Shown here: positions 25,048 through 35,215 of the stretch, piece by piece
Layout: every line of letters begins with the position of its first letter
Position numbering within the stretch: position 1 is the stretch's first letter
NCBI RefSeq assembly: GCF_009604425.1
Contig: NZ_WEGI01000016.1
Coordinates: forward strand, 146,930-210,929
Source: Nocardia aurantia
Lineage (GTDB): Bacteria > Actinomycetota > Actinomycetes > Mycobacteriales > Mycobacteriaceae
Direction of reading: 5' to 3'
Length of the DNA stretch: 64,000 nt
Notes under the pieces: model-generated
Database searches by the model: none
What the model saw: the letters and a program-made list of their open reading frames with translations, nothing else
Told to the model about the DNA's origin: nothing
Translations under genes and position numbers: made by a program

Positions 25048-25112
25048 GTGCCCGTCCCAGGGCGGAAGCCGGGGCCTGGCGGCGGCCCCGGCTTCCGCGG
25101 TGGGACGGGCAC
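25048..25112. terminator. Very long GC hairpin downstream of thiC and tetR
   Basis: GTGCCCGTCCCA (25048-25059) pairs with TGGGACGGGCAC (25101-25112), and GCGGAAGCCGGGGCC (25062-25076) pairs with GGCCCCGGCTTCCGC (25084-25098). That gives 27 perfect pairs with one 2x2 internal loop and a 7-nt top loop. It lies between convergent genes, so it may be a bidirectional terminator. No T-tract follows on either side, so it could instead be a dispersed palindromic element. Confidence 0.6.
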
Positions 25113-25180
25113 TCGCGGAGCATTCGCGCAGCCGCTGTCGTGAGGCGAAGTGACTGCGCCGCAGTGCGTTCCGGCGACGA

Positions 25181-26836
<1,656 letters not shown>

Positions 26837-26843
26837 TCGAAAT

Positions 26844-26950
26844 CCTCCCTACGCCGGCATTACCCGGTCAGGTTCGTACGGTCGACGGCCCTGATCCGCC
26901 CGTAGATGGGCTAGCCGTCCTCTCAGCCCGCTGGTGCGAGCCCCCGTTGG
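26844..26950 (-). promoter_or_regulatory. TPP riboswitch (THI element) of thiC
   Basis: On the minus strand the leader contains the conserved GGGCTGAGAGGA (pyrimidine-sensing helix). Further on come GAACCTGACCGGGTAATG and CCGGCGTAGGGAGG (pyrophosphate-sensing helix and closing strand), with GGGGGCTCGCACC as the 5' closing strand. The closing strand AGGGAGG doubles as the thiC Shine-Dalgarno, so TPP binding would hide the ribosome site. This explains thiamine control of thiC at translation. Confidence 0.95.
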
Positions 26951-26963
26951 CAGATATGCGGTT

Positions 26964-26989
26964 GTGGTCGTACCCGGGGGTACGACCAC
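26964..26989. promoter_or_regulatory. Perfect 26-bp palindrome between thiC leader and the 498-aa gene
   Basis: Arms GTGGTCGTACCC and GGGTACGACCAC are separated by two G bases. It sits just upstream of the riboswitch on the thiC side, where the thiC promoter should be, and 123 bp before the divergent gene at 27112. It looks like a repressor operator; no cognate regulator is adjacent. Confidence 0.65.
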
Positions 26990-27111
26990 CGACGATACCC
27001 GGCCGCCCTCGCGCGCCGCGACCGATTCGGATCCCCGATGCGGCCGCCGACCGGCGGTACCCTGTCGGGCACTGCGGGCTGTCCGGGAAAACACGAGCGA
27101 AGGCGGCGGAG

Positions 27112-28608
27112 ATGTCAGCTGGCGACGAGTGGGGTGTGGTCTTTCCGGAGGTGGACGGTTCCCGGTCCTCCACCGCGACCGGTGCGGCGATCCTGGCGGC
27201 GGCGGTGCGGCGCTGGGACCCGTATCAGGCCGATCGGATCGCGGCGGCGGGCAGCTGGCGCACGGAGTACATCGATCACTACGTCGCGGTCACCGCCGCC
27301 GGTGCGCGCGGCGGGGCCCCGGTGCTCGGCATCGCCGCCGACGGCCTGGCCGCGATGCGCCGGATGTTGCACCACCGCAACGCATCCGATGAGGTGCCAC
27401 TGGACGAATTGGCCTGGTCGGACGAGCTCACCGCCAAAGTCGTGACGGTGCACGGCGAATCGCGCCCGTCCCGGGAACTGTCGGTGCCGTATCGGGGAAC
27501 TCGGCTGTCCGGAGGCGCGCTGCGGCATCGGCTGTACCGGTGGCGGGATCTGGGCGTGGTGGAACCCGATTTCGTCGCCGCGCTGGAGCGGGTGATCGAC
27601 GACCCGTCGCTGCTGGCGCTGCCGGGCCGGCAGCTCGTGCTGATCGGCGCGGGCGCGGAGATGGGCCCGCTGGAGCCGTTGAGCGAATGGGGCGCGGACG
27701 TGCTCGCCCTGGATGTGCCGGTGCCCGCGGTGGCCGATCGGATCGCCGGTATCGCCCGTCGCGGCGCGGGTTCGGTGACTGTGCCGCAACGGGATTCGGA
27801 CGGGGTGGCCGGGCTGGACGTCGCCGTGGCGGTCCGCGAGGCCGGTGCCTGGATCCAGGCGGCCGCCGCCGGCGACCGGCAGTTGGTGCTGGGTATGTAC
27901 GGCTATGCCGACGGCCCGCGGCATGTCGCCGTGACCGCGGCCGCAGATCTGCTCGCCACCCGGCTGCTGCGGCAGCGTCCCGGCACCGCGCTGGCCTATC
28001 TCGGCACGCCGACCGATGCCTACCTGGTGCCCGGCTCGATCGTCGACGGGGTGCGGCGGACGCCGGGACGGCTGGCGGCCGTCACCTGCGACGGGCTGCG
28101 CACGGTCAGCCGGGGCCGGGTCGGCCGGCGTGCGTACGCGGTCACCCACGCCGGGCCGGGCGGCTCGCGCTGGGGCGTCGCCGACATGCTGCTGCCGATG
28201 CAGGGCCCGAACTACGCGCTGGCCAAGCGGTTGCAACGCTGGCGGGCGCTGACCGCCGCCGCGGCCGGCCATCCGGTCTCGTTCAACGTCGCCCCGGCCG
28301 CCTGGACCCGCTCGGTGACGAAGAACCCGGTATTCGAGACCGCCTACTCCGGCGCCGAATTCTTCGGGGTTCAGGTCTTCCCGGCCGACACCGCGCGCTA
28401 CCTGATGGCCGCGAAGCTGGTCGCGGACCTCGCCGCGCCGGTACCCGACCGCGACGGTCAGCCGGAGGCGCTGCTGTACGCGGACGCCGCGCACGGCGGT
28501 TTCTGGCGGCAGCCGTACGACCCGAAATCGGTGCTGCCGATCGTCGCCCTGCTCGGCGTCGGCGCCCGCACCACCCGAGCGGTGCGAAACCGATTCGGGC
28601 GCAACTGA
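27112..28608 (+). CDS. Unrecognised 498-aa protein with Rossmann-like core
   Basis: I do not recognise the family with certainty. The protein is soluble. Residues ~190-225 read LVLIGAGAEMGPLEPLSEWGADVLALDVP (quoted in part), like a nucleotide- or SAM-binding Rossmann start (GAGAEMG, then acidic LALD). Later segments YLGTPTDAYLVP, VADMLLPMQGPNYALAKRLQRWRA and GFWRQPYDPKSVLPI look conserved. There is no signal peptide or membrane span. ATG 27112 has GGCGGAG upstream. It is divergent from thiC, sharing a perfect palindrome. Good codon bias throughout supports a real gene. A dehydrogenase/methyltransferase-like role is only a guess. Confidence 0.75.
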   Translation: MSAGDEWGVVFPEVDGSRSSTATGAAILAAAVRRWDPYQADRIAAAGSWRTEYIDHYVAVTAAGARGGAPVLGIAADGLAAMRRMLHHRNASDEVPLDELAWSDELTAKVVTVHGESRPSRELSVPYRGTRLSGGALRHRLYRWRDLGVVEPDFVAALERVIDDPSLLALPGRQLVLIGAGAEMGPLEPLSEWGADVLALDVPVPAVADRIAGIARRGAGSVTVPQRDSDGVAGLDVAVAVREAGAWIQAAAAGDRQLVLGMYGYADGPRHVAVTAAADLLATRLLRQRPGTALAYLGTPTDAYLVPGSIVDGVRRTPGRLAAVTCDGLRTVSRGRVGRRAYAVTHAGPGGSRWGVADMLLPMQGPNYALAKRLQRWRALTAAAAGHPVSFNVAPAAWTRSVTKNPVFETAYSGAEFFGVQVFPADTARYLMAAKLVADLAAPVPDRDGQPEALLYADAAHGGFWRQPYDPKSVLPIVALLGVGARTTRAVRNRFGRN

Positions 28609-28679
28609 TCCGGGGACATTCGGCCCGGTGCGGCCGGAAGCCGGTCGCGGGAGCGCGGCCCCGGCCGGGCGTCTGCGCG

Positions 28680-28790
28680 GACGCTTGTGGCCCGCGCGCC
28701 CGACGCCTGCGCGCCCGACGCCCGACGCCCAACGTCCGCGTGCCCGACGGCCGACGTCCGCGTGCCGGGCGCCCGCGAGCCGGGGCCCGC
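28680..28790. repeat. Short GC-rich tandem repeats (GCCCGACG-type)
   Basis: Degenerate direct repeats of GCGCGCCCGACGCC and GTCCGCGTGCCCGACG occupy most of the gap between two convergent genes. Units are about 14-20 bp. No open frame here has coding character. Confidence 0.55.
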
Positions 28791-28804
28791 GCCGCACCGC
28801 CGGA

Positions 28805-29440
28805 TCAGGCGTGCCGCAGCGCGCGGTACACCGCGGTGCCCACCAGCGCGCCCAATTCCGTTGTGTTCCACTCGTTGTCGCCGGCGAGCAGGGTGCGGAC
28901 GGCGCCCTCGCCGGCGGACACCCACAGTTCGACCAGGGCGGGCAGTTTGCGCTCGGCGTCGGCGGTGCCCCAGGCGCGCAGCGTGGGCCGCAGCCGCCGG
29001 GTGCAGCGCTCGATCGCCAGCCGGCGGCCCCGGCCGAACGAGCCCGCGACGGCCGGATCCGGGTTGCCGTACAACAGTTTCCAGGTGTCGGGCCGCGCCG
29101 ACACGGTGTCCAGCAGCGCGCGGAACCCCTCGACGAACACCGTCTCGTCGGCCTCCACCCGGCGCCGCGGCAGCGCGTCGGTGATACCGCGCGCGAGATA
29201 CCGTTCCTCGCGCTGGATCAGCGCGTCGATCAACTCCACCCGATCGGCGAAACAGGCGTACACCACGGGCCGGGTGACGCGCATCCGTTCCGCGACGGCG
29301 GCGATGGTCACCGCCGCGATCCCCTCGGACACCGCGATCTGCAGCGCGGTGTCGAGCACGTGCGGGCGCCGGCGTTCCGGGCCCAGATGTTGTGCTCGTG
29401 CCCGCGGTCGTGCCACCGCGTCCGAACCCGTGCCGGCCAT
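28805..29440 (-). CDS. TetR-family regulator divergent from fadE5
   Basis: A 211-aa TetR protein starting at ATG 29440 (MAGTGSDAVA). The HTH occupies residues ~25-75 (LDTALQIAVSEGIAAVTIAAVAERMRVTRPVVYACFADR, quoted in parts). The C-terminal domain includes WVSAGEGAVRTLLAG. A 17-bp perfect palindrome, AATATTTG-G-CAAATATT, lies 65 bp upstream in the gap shared with fadE5. It therefore probably represses itself and fadE5. In-frame extension upstream of 29440 lacks family character. Confidence 0.85.
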   Translation of the reverse strand: MAGTGSDAVARPRARAQHLGPERRRPHVLDTALQIAVSEGIAAVTIAAVAERMRVTRPVVYACFADRVELIDALIQREERYLARGITDALPRRRVEADETVFVEGFRALLDTVSARPDTWKLLYGNPDPAVAGSFGRGRRLAIERCTRRLRPTLRAWGTADAERKLPALVELWVSAGEGAVRTLLAGDNEWNTTELGALVGTAVYRALRHA

Positions 29441-29504
29441 GGGCCAGACGATAGCAGCGGCCGCCTGCCGACACGCCCGGCCGGGCGGCAAGAGCGATGG
29501 CGGC

Positions 29505-29521
29505 AATATTTGGCAAATATT
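29505..29521. promoter_or_regulatory. AT-rich palindrome in the tetR-fadE5 gap
   Basis: AATATTTG and CAAATATT flank a single central G (29513). Such an A/T block stands out in this genome. It lies between divergent tetR (start 29440) and fadE5 (start 29638) and is the likely operator. Confidence 0.7.
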
Positions 29522-29637
29522 GGATAACCGCAGGTAGGCAGTGTTGTTTCTTACGGTTGCGTAGCCCTGCGCGGATGCGGCAACCTCACGAAGGGGACGC
29601 CACGAGGCGACATCACCGGGACGGCGAGGAGAGCGAC

Positions 29638-31464
29638 GTGGGGCACTACAAGGCGAACCTGCGCGACATCGAGTTCAATCTGTTCGAGATGCACGGGGTC
29701 GGGGAGGCCCTGGACTCCGGCCGGTACGGCGATCTCGACACCGCGACCGTGCGCAGCATGCTGGCGGAGGTGCTGCGGCTCGCGGAGGGCCCGATCGCCG
29801 AATCCTTCGTCGACGCCGACCGCAATCCGGTCCAGTTCGACGCGGCCGGCCACACCATCATCGTGCCGGATTCCATGCGCAAGACGGTGTCCGCCGTGAA
29901 CGAGGCGGGCTGGTCGGCGCTGGGCATGCCGGCGGAGATGGGTGGTGTGGACGTGCCGCCACCGGTGGTGTGGGCGGTGCAGGAGATGATCGTCGCCGCG
30001 CACAACGCCGCGAGCTTCTTCAACATGGGCCCGTCCCTGCATGCGGTGCTGTACCACGAGGGCACCCCGGAGCAGCAGCGCTGGGCCACCCACGCGTGGG
30101 AGAACCGTTGGGGCGGAACGATGGTGCTCACCGAGCCGGACGCCGGTTCCGACGTCGGCGCCGGCCGCACCAGGGCGATCGAACAGCCCGACGGCACGTG
30201 GCACCTCGAGGGCGTCAAGCGCTTCATCTCCGGCGGCGACGTCGGCGACACCGCCGACAACATCCTGCATCTGGTGCTGGCCCGCCCCGAGGGCGCGCGG
30301 CCGGGCACCAAGGGTCTATCGATGTTCGTGGTGCCGAAGGTGCTGTTCGACACCGAGACCATGGAACTCGGCGAGCGCAACGGCGTCTACGTCACCAACC
30401 TCGAGCACAAGATGGGCATCAAATCCTCGCCCACCTGCGAATTGACCTTCGGCGCAACGCATCCGGCGGTCGGCTACCTCGTCGGCGGGGTGCACGACGG
30501 GATCGCGCAGATGTTCGAGGTGATCGAGGGAGCCCGGATGATGGTGGGCGTGCTCTCGGCCGGCACGCTGTCCAGTGGTTACCTGAATGCCTTGGAGTAC
30601 GCCAAGATTCGCGTGCAGGGTGCGGACCTGACCCGGATGACGGACAAGACCGCGCCGCGGGTCACCATCAGCCACCACCCGGACGTGCGGCGCAGCCTGA
30701 TGTTGCAGAAGGCGTATGCCGAGGGCATCCGGGCGCTGTACATGTACACCTCGGTCTATCAGGACGACGCGCTGGCCGCGGCGAATTTCGGCGCGGACGC
30801 CGAAACCGCCGCGCACGTCAACGATCTGCTGCTGCCCATCGTCAAGGGCGTCGGCTCCGAGCGCGCCTACGAGGCCCTCACCGAGACGCTGCAGACCTAC
30901 GGCGGCAGCGGCTATCTCCAGGACTATCCGATCGAGCAGTACATCCGGGACGTGAAGATCGACTCGCTGTACGAGGGCACCACCGCGATCCAGGCCCAGG
31001 ACTTCTTCTTCCGCAAGATCATTCGCGACAACGGCCGATCGCTGGCGCATGTGGCGGGGCTGATCCGGCAGTTCGCCGAGACGCCGATCGAGGGACTGAA
31101 GACGGAACAGGCGCTGCTGAGCGCGGCGCTCGCCGACGTCCAGGCCATGGTCTCCGTGCTGACCAAGTATCTGGTGCTCTCGCAGCAGGAACCGGAGGAG
31201 ATCTACAAGGTCGGGCTGGGCTCGGTGCGTTTCCTGCACGCCGCCGGCGATCTCGTCATCGGCTGGCGACTGCTGGAACAGGCGAAGGTGGCGCTGGCCG
31301 CGCCGGCCCGGCGGCCCGGCGCGAAGGACGAGTCGTTCTACACCGGAAAGGCCGCTGTCGCTTCGTGGTTCGCCAAGAACCGGTTGCCCTTGCTCACCGG
31401 CGTCCGGGCGGTGCTGGAGACCATCGACTGCGACATCATGCGATTGGACGAGGACGCGTTCTGA
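29638..31464 (+). CDS. fadE5: Acyl-CoA dehydrogenase FadE5
   Basis: A 608-aa long-form acyl-CoA dehydrogenase that matches mycobacterial FadE5 from end to end as I recall it. The start is GHYKANLRDIEFNLFE, then VLTEPDAGSDVGAGRT, GVKRFISGGD, EHKMGIKSSPTCEL, IEGARMMVG, QGADLTRMTDKTAPRVTI, the catalytic-base region IDSLYEGTTAIQAQDFFFRK, and the C-terminal domain ending IMRLDEDAF. It oxidises medium to long acyl-CoA in the first step of beta-oxidation. GTG 29638 gives the family's N-terminus. It is divergent from a TetR gene with a palindromic operator between. Confidence 0.93.
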   Translation: MGHYKANLRDIEFNLFEMHGVGEALDSGRYGDLDTATVRSMLAEVLRLAEGPIAESFVDADRNPVQFDAAGHTIIVPDSMRKTVSAVNEAGWSALGMPAEMGGVDVPPPVVWAVQEMIVAAHNAASFFNMGPSLHAVLYHEGTPEQQRWATHAWENRWGGTMVLTEPDAGSDVGAGRTRAIEQPDGTWHLEGVKRFISGGDVGDTADNILHLVLARPEGARPGTKGLSMFVVPKVLFDTETMELGERNGVYVTNLEHKMGIKSSPTCELTFGATHPAVGYLVGGVHDGIAQMFEVIEGARMMVGVLSAGTLSSGYLNALEYAKIRVQGADLTRMTDKTAPRVTISHHPDVRRSLMLQKAYAEGIRALYMYTSVYQDDALAAANFGADAETAAHVNDLLLPIVKGVGSERAYEALTETLQTYGGSGYLQDYPIEQYIRDVKIDSLYEGTTAIQAQDFFFRKIIRDNGRSLAHVAGLIRQFAETPIEGLKTEQALLSAALADVQAMVSVLTKYLVLSQQEPEEIYKVGLGSVRFLHAAGDLVIGWRLLEQAKVALAAPARRPGAKDESFYTGKAAVASWFAKNRLPLLTGVRAVLETIDCDIMRLDEDAF

Positions 31465-31561
31465 CCGTTGCGGCGGTGTTGCCCCGGTAGTTCCGGCGAC
31501 GTTCCGACAGAAGACTTTTCCACTCTGGTGTAAAGACGGCCGCTGGCGGTACAACTAGGAC

Positions 31562-32200
31562 ATGGTCTACCCGGTGGCCTTCGGCTGGATTCAAACGCTG
31601 CTCATCGCGATGGTGGTTGCGGCACTCGCATTGTTCGTATTCGGATTCGTCCGCATGCGCAAGGTCGGCCGGGGCGCCCTCGCCCGGCACGGCTCGGGCG
31701 GCATCGTCCTGATCGTGCTCGCCGCGGTGATCCTGTGGGGCACCACCCTGCTCCAGACCTACCTCGGCCTGACCGGCGAGGTGAAGGCCGCGCACGTGGT
31801 GGCGGCCCCGGTCGCCGGGACGCCGCACAGCCTGGACGTGGAGCTCACGCTGTTCGGCGACCGCGGTCACGCCGACCAGCACCAGAAGTACCGCATCGAG
31901 GGCGACATGTGGGTCCTGCAGGCCGACATCGTCGAATTGCAGCACTGGGTCAACACCATGGGCTTCCACTCCGGCTACCAGGTGACCCGCCTGTTCGGTG
32001 AGCGGCTCGACGGGGTCGCGGTGAAACAGAACCAGACCTTCGTCGGCGGCAGCGACCAGAACTTCTTCGAGGACATGCAGCAGCACTCCTGGTACACCAA
32101 GCCGTTCGTGCGCTCGGCCTACGGCAACGCCGTCATCGCCACCACCGGCAGTTGGGACGTGTACATCTCGCAGGACGCGATCAAGACCCGTCCGGCCTGA
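31562..32200 (+). CDS. Hypothetical membrane-anchored protein, 212 aa
   Basis: No family recognised with confidence. Two N-terminal hydrophobic spans lie at residues ~9-30 (IQTLLIAMVVAALALFVFGF) and ~46-68 (GIVLIVLAAVILWGTTLLQTYLGL). A ~140-residue domain follows, probably outside, with segments VELTLFGDRGHADQHQKYRIEGD and NNFFEDMQQ-like acidic/aromatic patches. The 3' end overlaps convergent xthA by 20 bp. ATG 31562 is preceded by AACTAGGAC. It looks like a conserved actinobacterial protein of unknown function, sometimes called an efflux-associated protein. Confidence 0.7.
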   Translation: MVYPVAFGWIQTLLIAMVVAALALFVFGFVRMRKVGRGALARHGSGGIVLIVLAAVILWGTTLLQTYLGLTGEVKAAHVVAAPVAGTPHSLDVELTLFGDRGHADQHQKYRIEGDMWVLQADIVELQHWVNTMGFHSGYQVTRLFGERLDGVAVKQNQTFVGGSDQNFFEDMQQHSWYTKPFVRSAYGNAVIATTGSWDVYISQDAIKTRPA

Positions 32201-33005
32201 ATTCGGCCACCACCGGCGCGTGATCGCTGGCGCCCTTACCCTTTCGCTCCTCGCGATCGACCGACGCGTCGGTCACCCGGGCGGCCAGCGCCGGGGAGGC
32301 GAGGACGAAGTCGATGCGCATGCCCTCCTTGCGGGGAAACCGCAGCTGGGTGTAGTCCCAGTAGGTGTAGACGCCCGGACCGGGCGCGAACGGGCGCATC
32401 ACATCGGTGAAGCCGGTCTCGACGACGGCGTCGAAGGCATTCCGTTCCGCAACGGACACATGCGTTTTCCCGGCGAAGAAGGCCGGTGACCAGACGTCGT
32501 CGTCGGTGGGCGCGATGTTCCAGTCACCGACGAGCGCGATCTGCGCGCCCGGATCCGCCGCCAGCCAGCGCTCGCCCGTTTCCTGTAGAGCCGCAAGCCA
32601 TTCCAGCTTGTAGTCGTAGTGCGGATCGCCGACTGCGCGGCCGTTGGGCACGTACAGGCTCCACACCCGCACCCCGCCGCAGGTGGCGCCGATCGCACGG
32701 GCCTCGACGACCGGAGCGCTCAGCAGCGAATCGGCCGCGTCCTTGTCGAATCCGGGCTGTCCCGGGAAGCCGATCTCGATGTCGTCCAGGCCGATCCGGG
32801 AGGCGATCGCCACCCCGTTCCACTGGCTGAGCCCGACGTGCGCGACCTCGTATCCGGCCTCGGCGAAACGCTCGGCCGGGAACTGGTCGTCGCGGCACTT
32901 GGTCTCCTGGATCGCCAGCACGTCGATGTCGGCGCGATCCAGCCAGCCGACGACCCGATCCAGCCGGGACCGAATCGAATTCACGTTCCAGGTTGCCAAC
33001 CGCAT
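32181..33005 (-). CDS. xthA: Exodeoxyribonuclease III / AP endonuclease XthA
   Basis: Cuts DNA at abasic sites and trims 3' blocking groups in base-excision repair. The 274-aa endonuclease/exonuclease/phosphatase-fold enzyme has ATWNVNSIRSR, the metal-binding Glu in IQETKCRDDQFP, WSLYVPNGRAVG, VGDWNIAP (catalytic Asp/Asn), MRIDFVLAS and the terminal SDHAPVVAEF (catalytic His). It ends an operon with the GNAT and def genes and overlaps the convergent upstream gene by 20 bp. Order def-GNAT-xthA matches M. tuberculosis. Confidence 0.95.
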   Translation of the reverse strand: MRLATWNVNSIRSRLDRVVGWLDRADIDVLAIQETKCRDDQFPAERFAEAGYEVAHVGLSQWNGVAIASRIGLDDIEIGFPGQPGFDKDAADSLLSAPVVEARAIGATCGGVRVWSLYVPNGRAVGDPHYDYKLEWLAALQETGERWLAADPGAQIALVGDWNIAPTDDDVWSPAFFAGKTHVSVAERNAFDAVVETGFTDVMRPFAPGPGVYTYWDYTQLRFPRKEGMRIDFVLASPALAARVTDASVDREERKGKGASDHAPVVAEFRPDGS

Positions 33006-33030
33006 CAGCAGTGACCCGCCTTCTCTCGGC

Positions 33031-34026
33031 TCACGGAGGTGTCGGTGCAGCGTAGCGATAGCCGTGATGGTCCAGGAAACCCATGTCGCGGTACATCTCC
33101 AGGGCCGGCTCGTTGGCGGCGCCGACCTGGACGTAGGCGTGGGTGGCGCCGTGCTTGCGCCCCCACCGCAGCAGTTCCGCGCAGACCAGCGTGCCCAGGC
33201 CCTGCCGGCGGTGCGGTGCCGCGACCGCGATGCAGGTCAGGCCCACCCAGCGGCGGCCGTCCGGCGCGGTGGTCACCGCGCCGCGGCCGATCGCCAGCGG
33301 ATTCGGCAGGCCCAGCGACGCGAAGCCGACGACGCCGTCGCGCACCGCGGTGAGCACCGCCTCGTCCGGTTCCGGCGGGGCCACGTCGACGGCGTCCTCA
33401 CCCGAGAAGCGGCGCAGGTCCAGCCATTCCGGTGTCGGCACCGGGTCCACTCGTACCATCGCCGGGCCCTGCGGCAGCACCACGTTGTCGATGTCGACGC
33501 CGAGGACCCGGGTCTCGCCCCAGACGTGCCAGTGCGGCGGCACCGGCGCCAGCCGGTCCGGCAGGCGCAGCCGCAGCGGCAGGCTGTGCCCGGAGTACCA
33601 GAGGTCCAGCCGCAGCAGGACGTTCGGGTCCAGTTCCGCCGCGGGGGCGCCGGTGGTCGGATCACCGAGCGGCACAGCCGAATTGGCGCGACCGGTGTAG
33701 CCGTGACCGGCGGCCGCCAGCCAGCCGTCGACGAACTCGTGCTCCAGGCCGGGCCAGCCGTCGGCGGCCGCGGCCTCCAGCGCGCGGATCTCCGCGACCC
33801 GGATCGGCCTGGGGCCCAAGGGTTTCAACGCCACGATCCGGTCGGTCTCGATGCTGATCACGGTGTCGTCGGCGGTGCGCACGGTCGGCGGATCCCACGC
33901 CACCAGCACGCCGATCACGTCCGTGAACCGATGGGACTCCCCAGCGGGCAGGCGGTAGCGGATCACCACCCGGTGCCCGATCGGATTCTGCTCGAACATC
34001 GGATCGCCGGAGAACTCAGTCGTCAT
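33031..34026 (-). CDS. GNAT acetyltransferase with N-terminal DUF domain (Rv0428c-like)
   Basis: A 331-aa protein. The first ~110 residues form a small beta-rich domain (GHRVVIRYRLPAGESHRFTDVIGVLVAW) linked to a Pro-rich middle. The C-terminal GNAT domain runs from ~190 with the acetyl-CoA pocket AAPHRRQGLGTLVCAELL and the terminal NEPALEMYRDMGFLDHHGYRY. It starts inside def (11-bp overlap) and is followed by xthA after 25 bp. Co-transcription with a peptide deformylase suggests N-terminal protein modification, but the substrate is unknown. Confidence 0.85.
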   Translation of the reverse strand: MTTEFSGDPMFEQNPIGHRVVIRYRLPAGESHRFTDVIGVLVAWDPPTVRTADDTVISIETDRIVALKPLGPRPIRVAEIRALEAAAADGWPGLEHEFVDGWLAAAGHGYTGRANSAVPLGDPTTGAPAAELDPNVLLRLDLWYSGHSLPLRLRLPDRLAPVPPHWHVWGETRVLGVDIDNVVLPQGPAMVRVDPVPTPEWLDLRRFSGEDAVDVAPPEPDEAVLTAVRDGVVGFASLGLPNPLAIGRGAVTTAPDGRRWVGLTCIAVAAPHRRQGLGTLVCAELLRWGRKHGATHAYVQVGAANEPALEMYRDMGFLDHHGYRYAAPTPP

Positions 34027-34624
34027 GTCCGAACGGATCCGGCACCGTGCCCGGCACCCAGCTCAAACCCGGTTGCCCCCAGCCGTTGCGCTTGATCGCC
34101 TTCTTCGCCGCCCGGGCGTTGCGGCCGATCAGCACGTCCACGTAGAGATGGCCGTCGAGGTGACCGACCTCGTGCTGCAGCATGCGCGCGAAGAATCCGT
34201 GGCCCTCGATCGACACCTCCGCGCCGGTCTCGTCGGTGCCGGTGACCCGGGCCCAGTCCGCGCGGCCGGTGGGGAACTGCTCGCCGGGTACCGACAGGCA
34301 GCCCTCCTCGTCGTCGTCCGGATCGGGCATGGTCTCCGGGATCTCCGAGGTCTCCAGCACCGGATTGACCACCGCGCCGCGCCGCCGGGTCGTCGCGCCG
34401 TCGGCGCCGGGATCCGGGCAGTCGTAGACGAACAGCCGCGGCGACTTCTCGTCCTCGTGTTCGATGACGACCTGGTTACCGGCCAGGCCCACGCCGTTGG
34501 CGGCGTCCATGGTGTCGTACATGTCCGCGATCAGCTGGGCCAATTCCTCCGGTGTCGCGGTGACCGTGTGGGTCGGGGAGTGCAGCACCGGGTCGCCGAC
34601 GATGCGGATCGGGAGAATCGCCAT
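34016..34624 (-). CDS. def: Peptide deformylase Def
   Basis: Removes the formyl group from N-terminal formylmethionine of new proteins. The 202-aa metalloenzyme has all three signature motifs: GVGLAGNQV (motif 1), EGCLSVPG (motif 2, metal Cys) and QHEVGHLDG (motif 3, HExxH). ATG 34624 gives the family's N-terminus (MAILPIRIVGDPVLH); an in-frame upstream ATG at 34675 is disfavoured. An acidic insert between motifs 1 and 2 (EDEKSPRLFVYDCPDPGADG and beyond) is longer than in E. coli, as in mycobacteria. Confidence 0.95.
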   Translation of the reverse strand: MAILPIRIVGDPVLHSPTHTVTATPEELAQLIADMYDTMDAANGVGLAGNQVVIEHEDEKSPRLFVYDCPDPGADGATTRRRGAVVNPVLETSEIPETMPDPDDDEEGCLSVPGEQFPTGRADWARVTGTDETGAEVSIEGHGFFARMLQHEVGHLDGHLYVDVLIGRNARAAKKAIKRNGWGQPGLSWVPGTVPDPFGHDD

Positions 34625-34819
34625 AAGCGTCCACTCTACTGAGGAGCGTTTCCGGGGCCGAATCTGCCGGAGCACGGCGGAGCCCGCCCGAGCGGAAGCG
34701 GTACCGCGCCGGACCGCGTCGAACCGCCGTGGACACGCCGCAGCGGATCCGGGTACGCGCGCGTTTGTGTTTCAATGGGCGGCAACGTATCGGTCTGGTT
34801 TCTACGGCGAGGGAGCGAT

Positions 34820-35176
34820 ATGGAAGGCGCAGCGGCCCGGAATCTGTCCGCACCGATGGAAGATGCCGCAGATTCCGTTCCGGCCTCCTCCGAGGTCACT
34901 GCGGCATCCGAGGCGGACGGCGCCGGCGGTCTCAGCCGGCACGAACTCGACATCCTCGCCTTCGAGCGCAAATGGTGGAAGTACGCCGGCGCCAAGGAGG
35001 AGGCCATCCGCGAGCTGTTCGGGCTGTCCGCCACCCGCTATTACCAGGTACTCAACGCCGTGGTCGATCGGCCGGAGGCGCTCGAGGCCGACCCCATGCT
35101 GGTCAAACGGCTGCGCCGGTTGCGGACCAGCCGCCAGAAGGCCCGGGCGGCCCGCAAGCTCGGCTTCCAGGTGTGA
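34820..35176 (+). CDS. DUF3263 protein (Rv0430-like)
   Basis: A 118-aa protein. After a ~40-residue acidic Ser/Ala-rich tail it has the DUF3263 core: LSRHELDILAFERKWWKYAGAKEEAIRELFGLSATRYYQVLNAV (in parts), then DPMLVKRLRRLRTSRQKARAARKLGF. The core is helical with an HTH-like AIRELFGLSATRYYQVL, so DNA binding is plausible. ATG 34820 is chosen for its GAGGGAG leader; an in-frame ATG at 34775 is the alternative. It is divergent from def and precedes the LytR_C gene, exactly as in M. tuberculosis. Confidence 0.88.
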   Translation: MEGAAARNLSAPMEDAADSVPASSEVTAASEADGAGGLSRHELDILAFERKWWKYAGAKEEAIRELFGLSATRYYQVLNAVVDRPEALEADPMLVKRLRRLRTSRQKARAARKLGFQV

Positions 35177-35215
35177 TGCGGGCATCGGGACATGGTCGCT
35201 ACTAGGGTTGAGCCG

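Noticed and set aside
28680..28790. CRISPR-like array
   Set aside because: Units are short, contiguous and degenerate, with no unique spacers and no cas genes.
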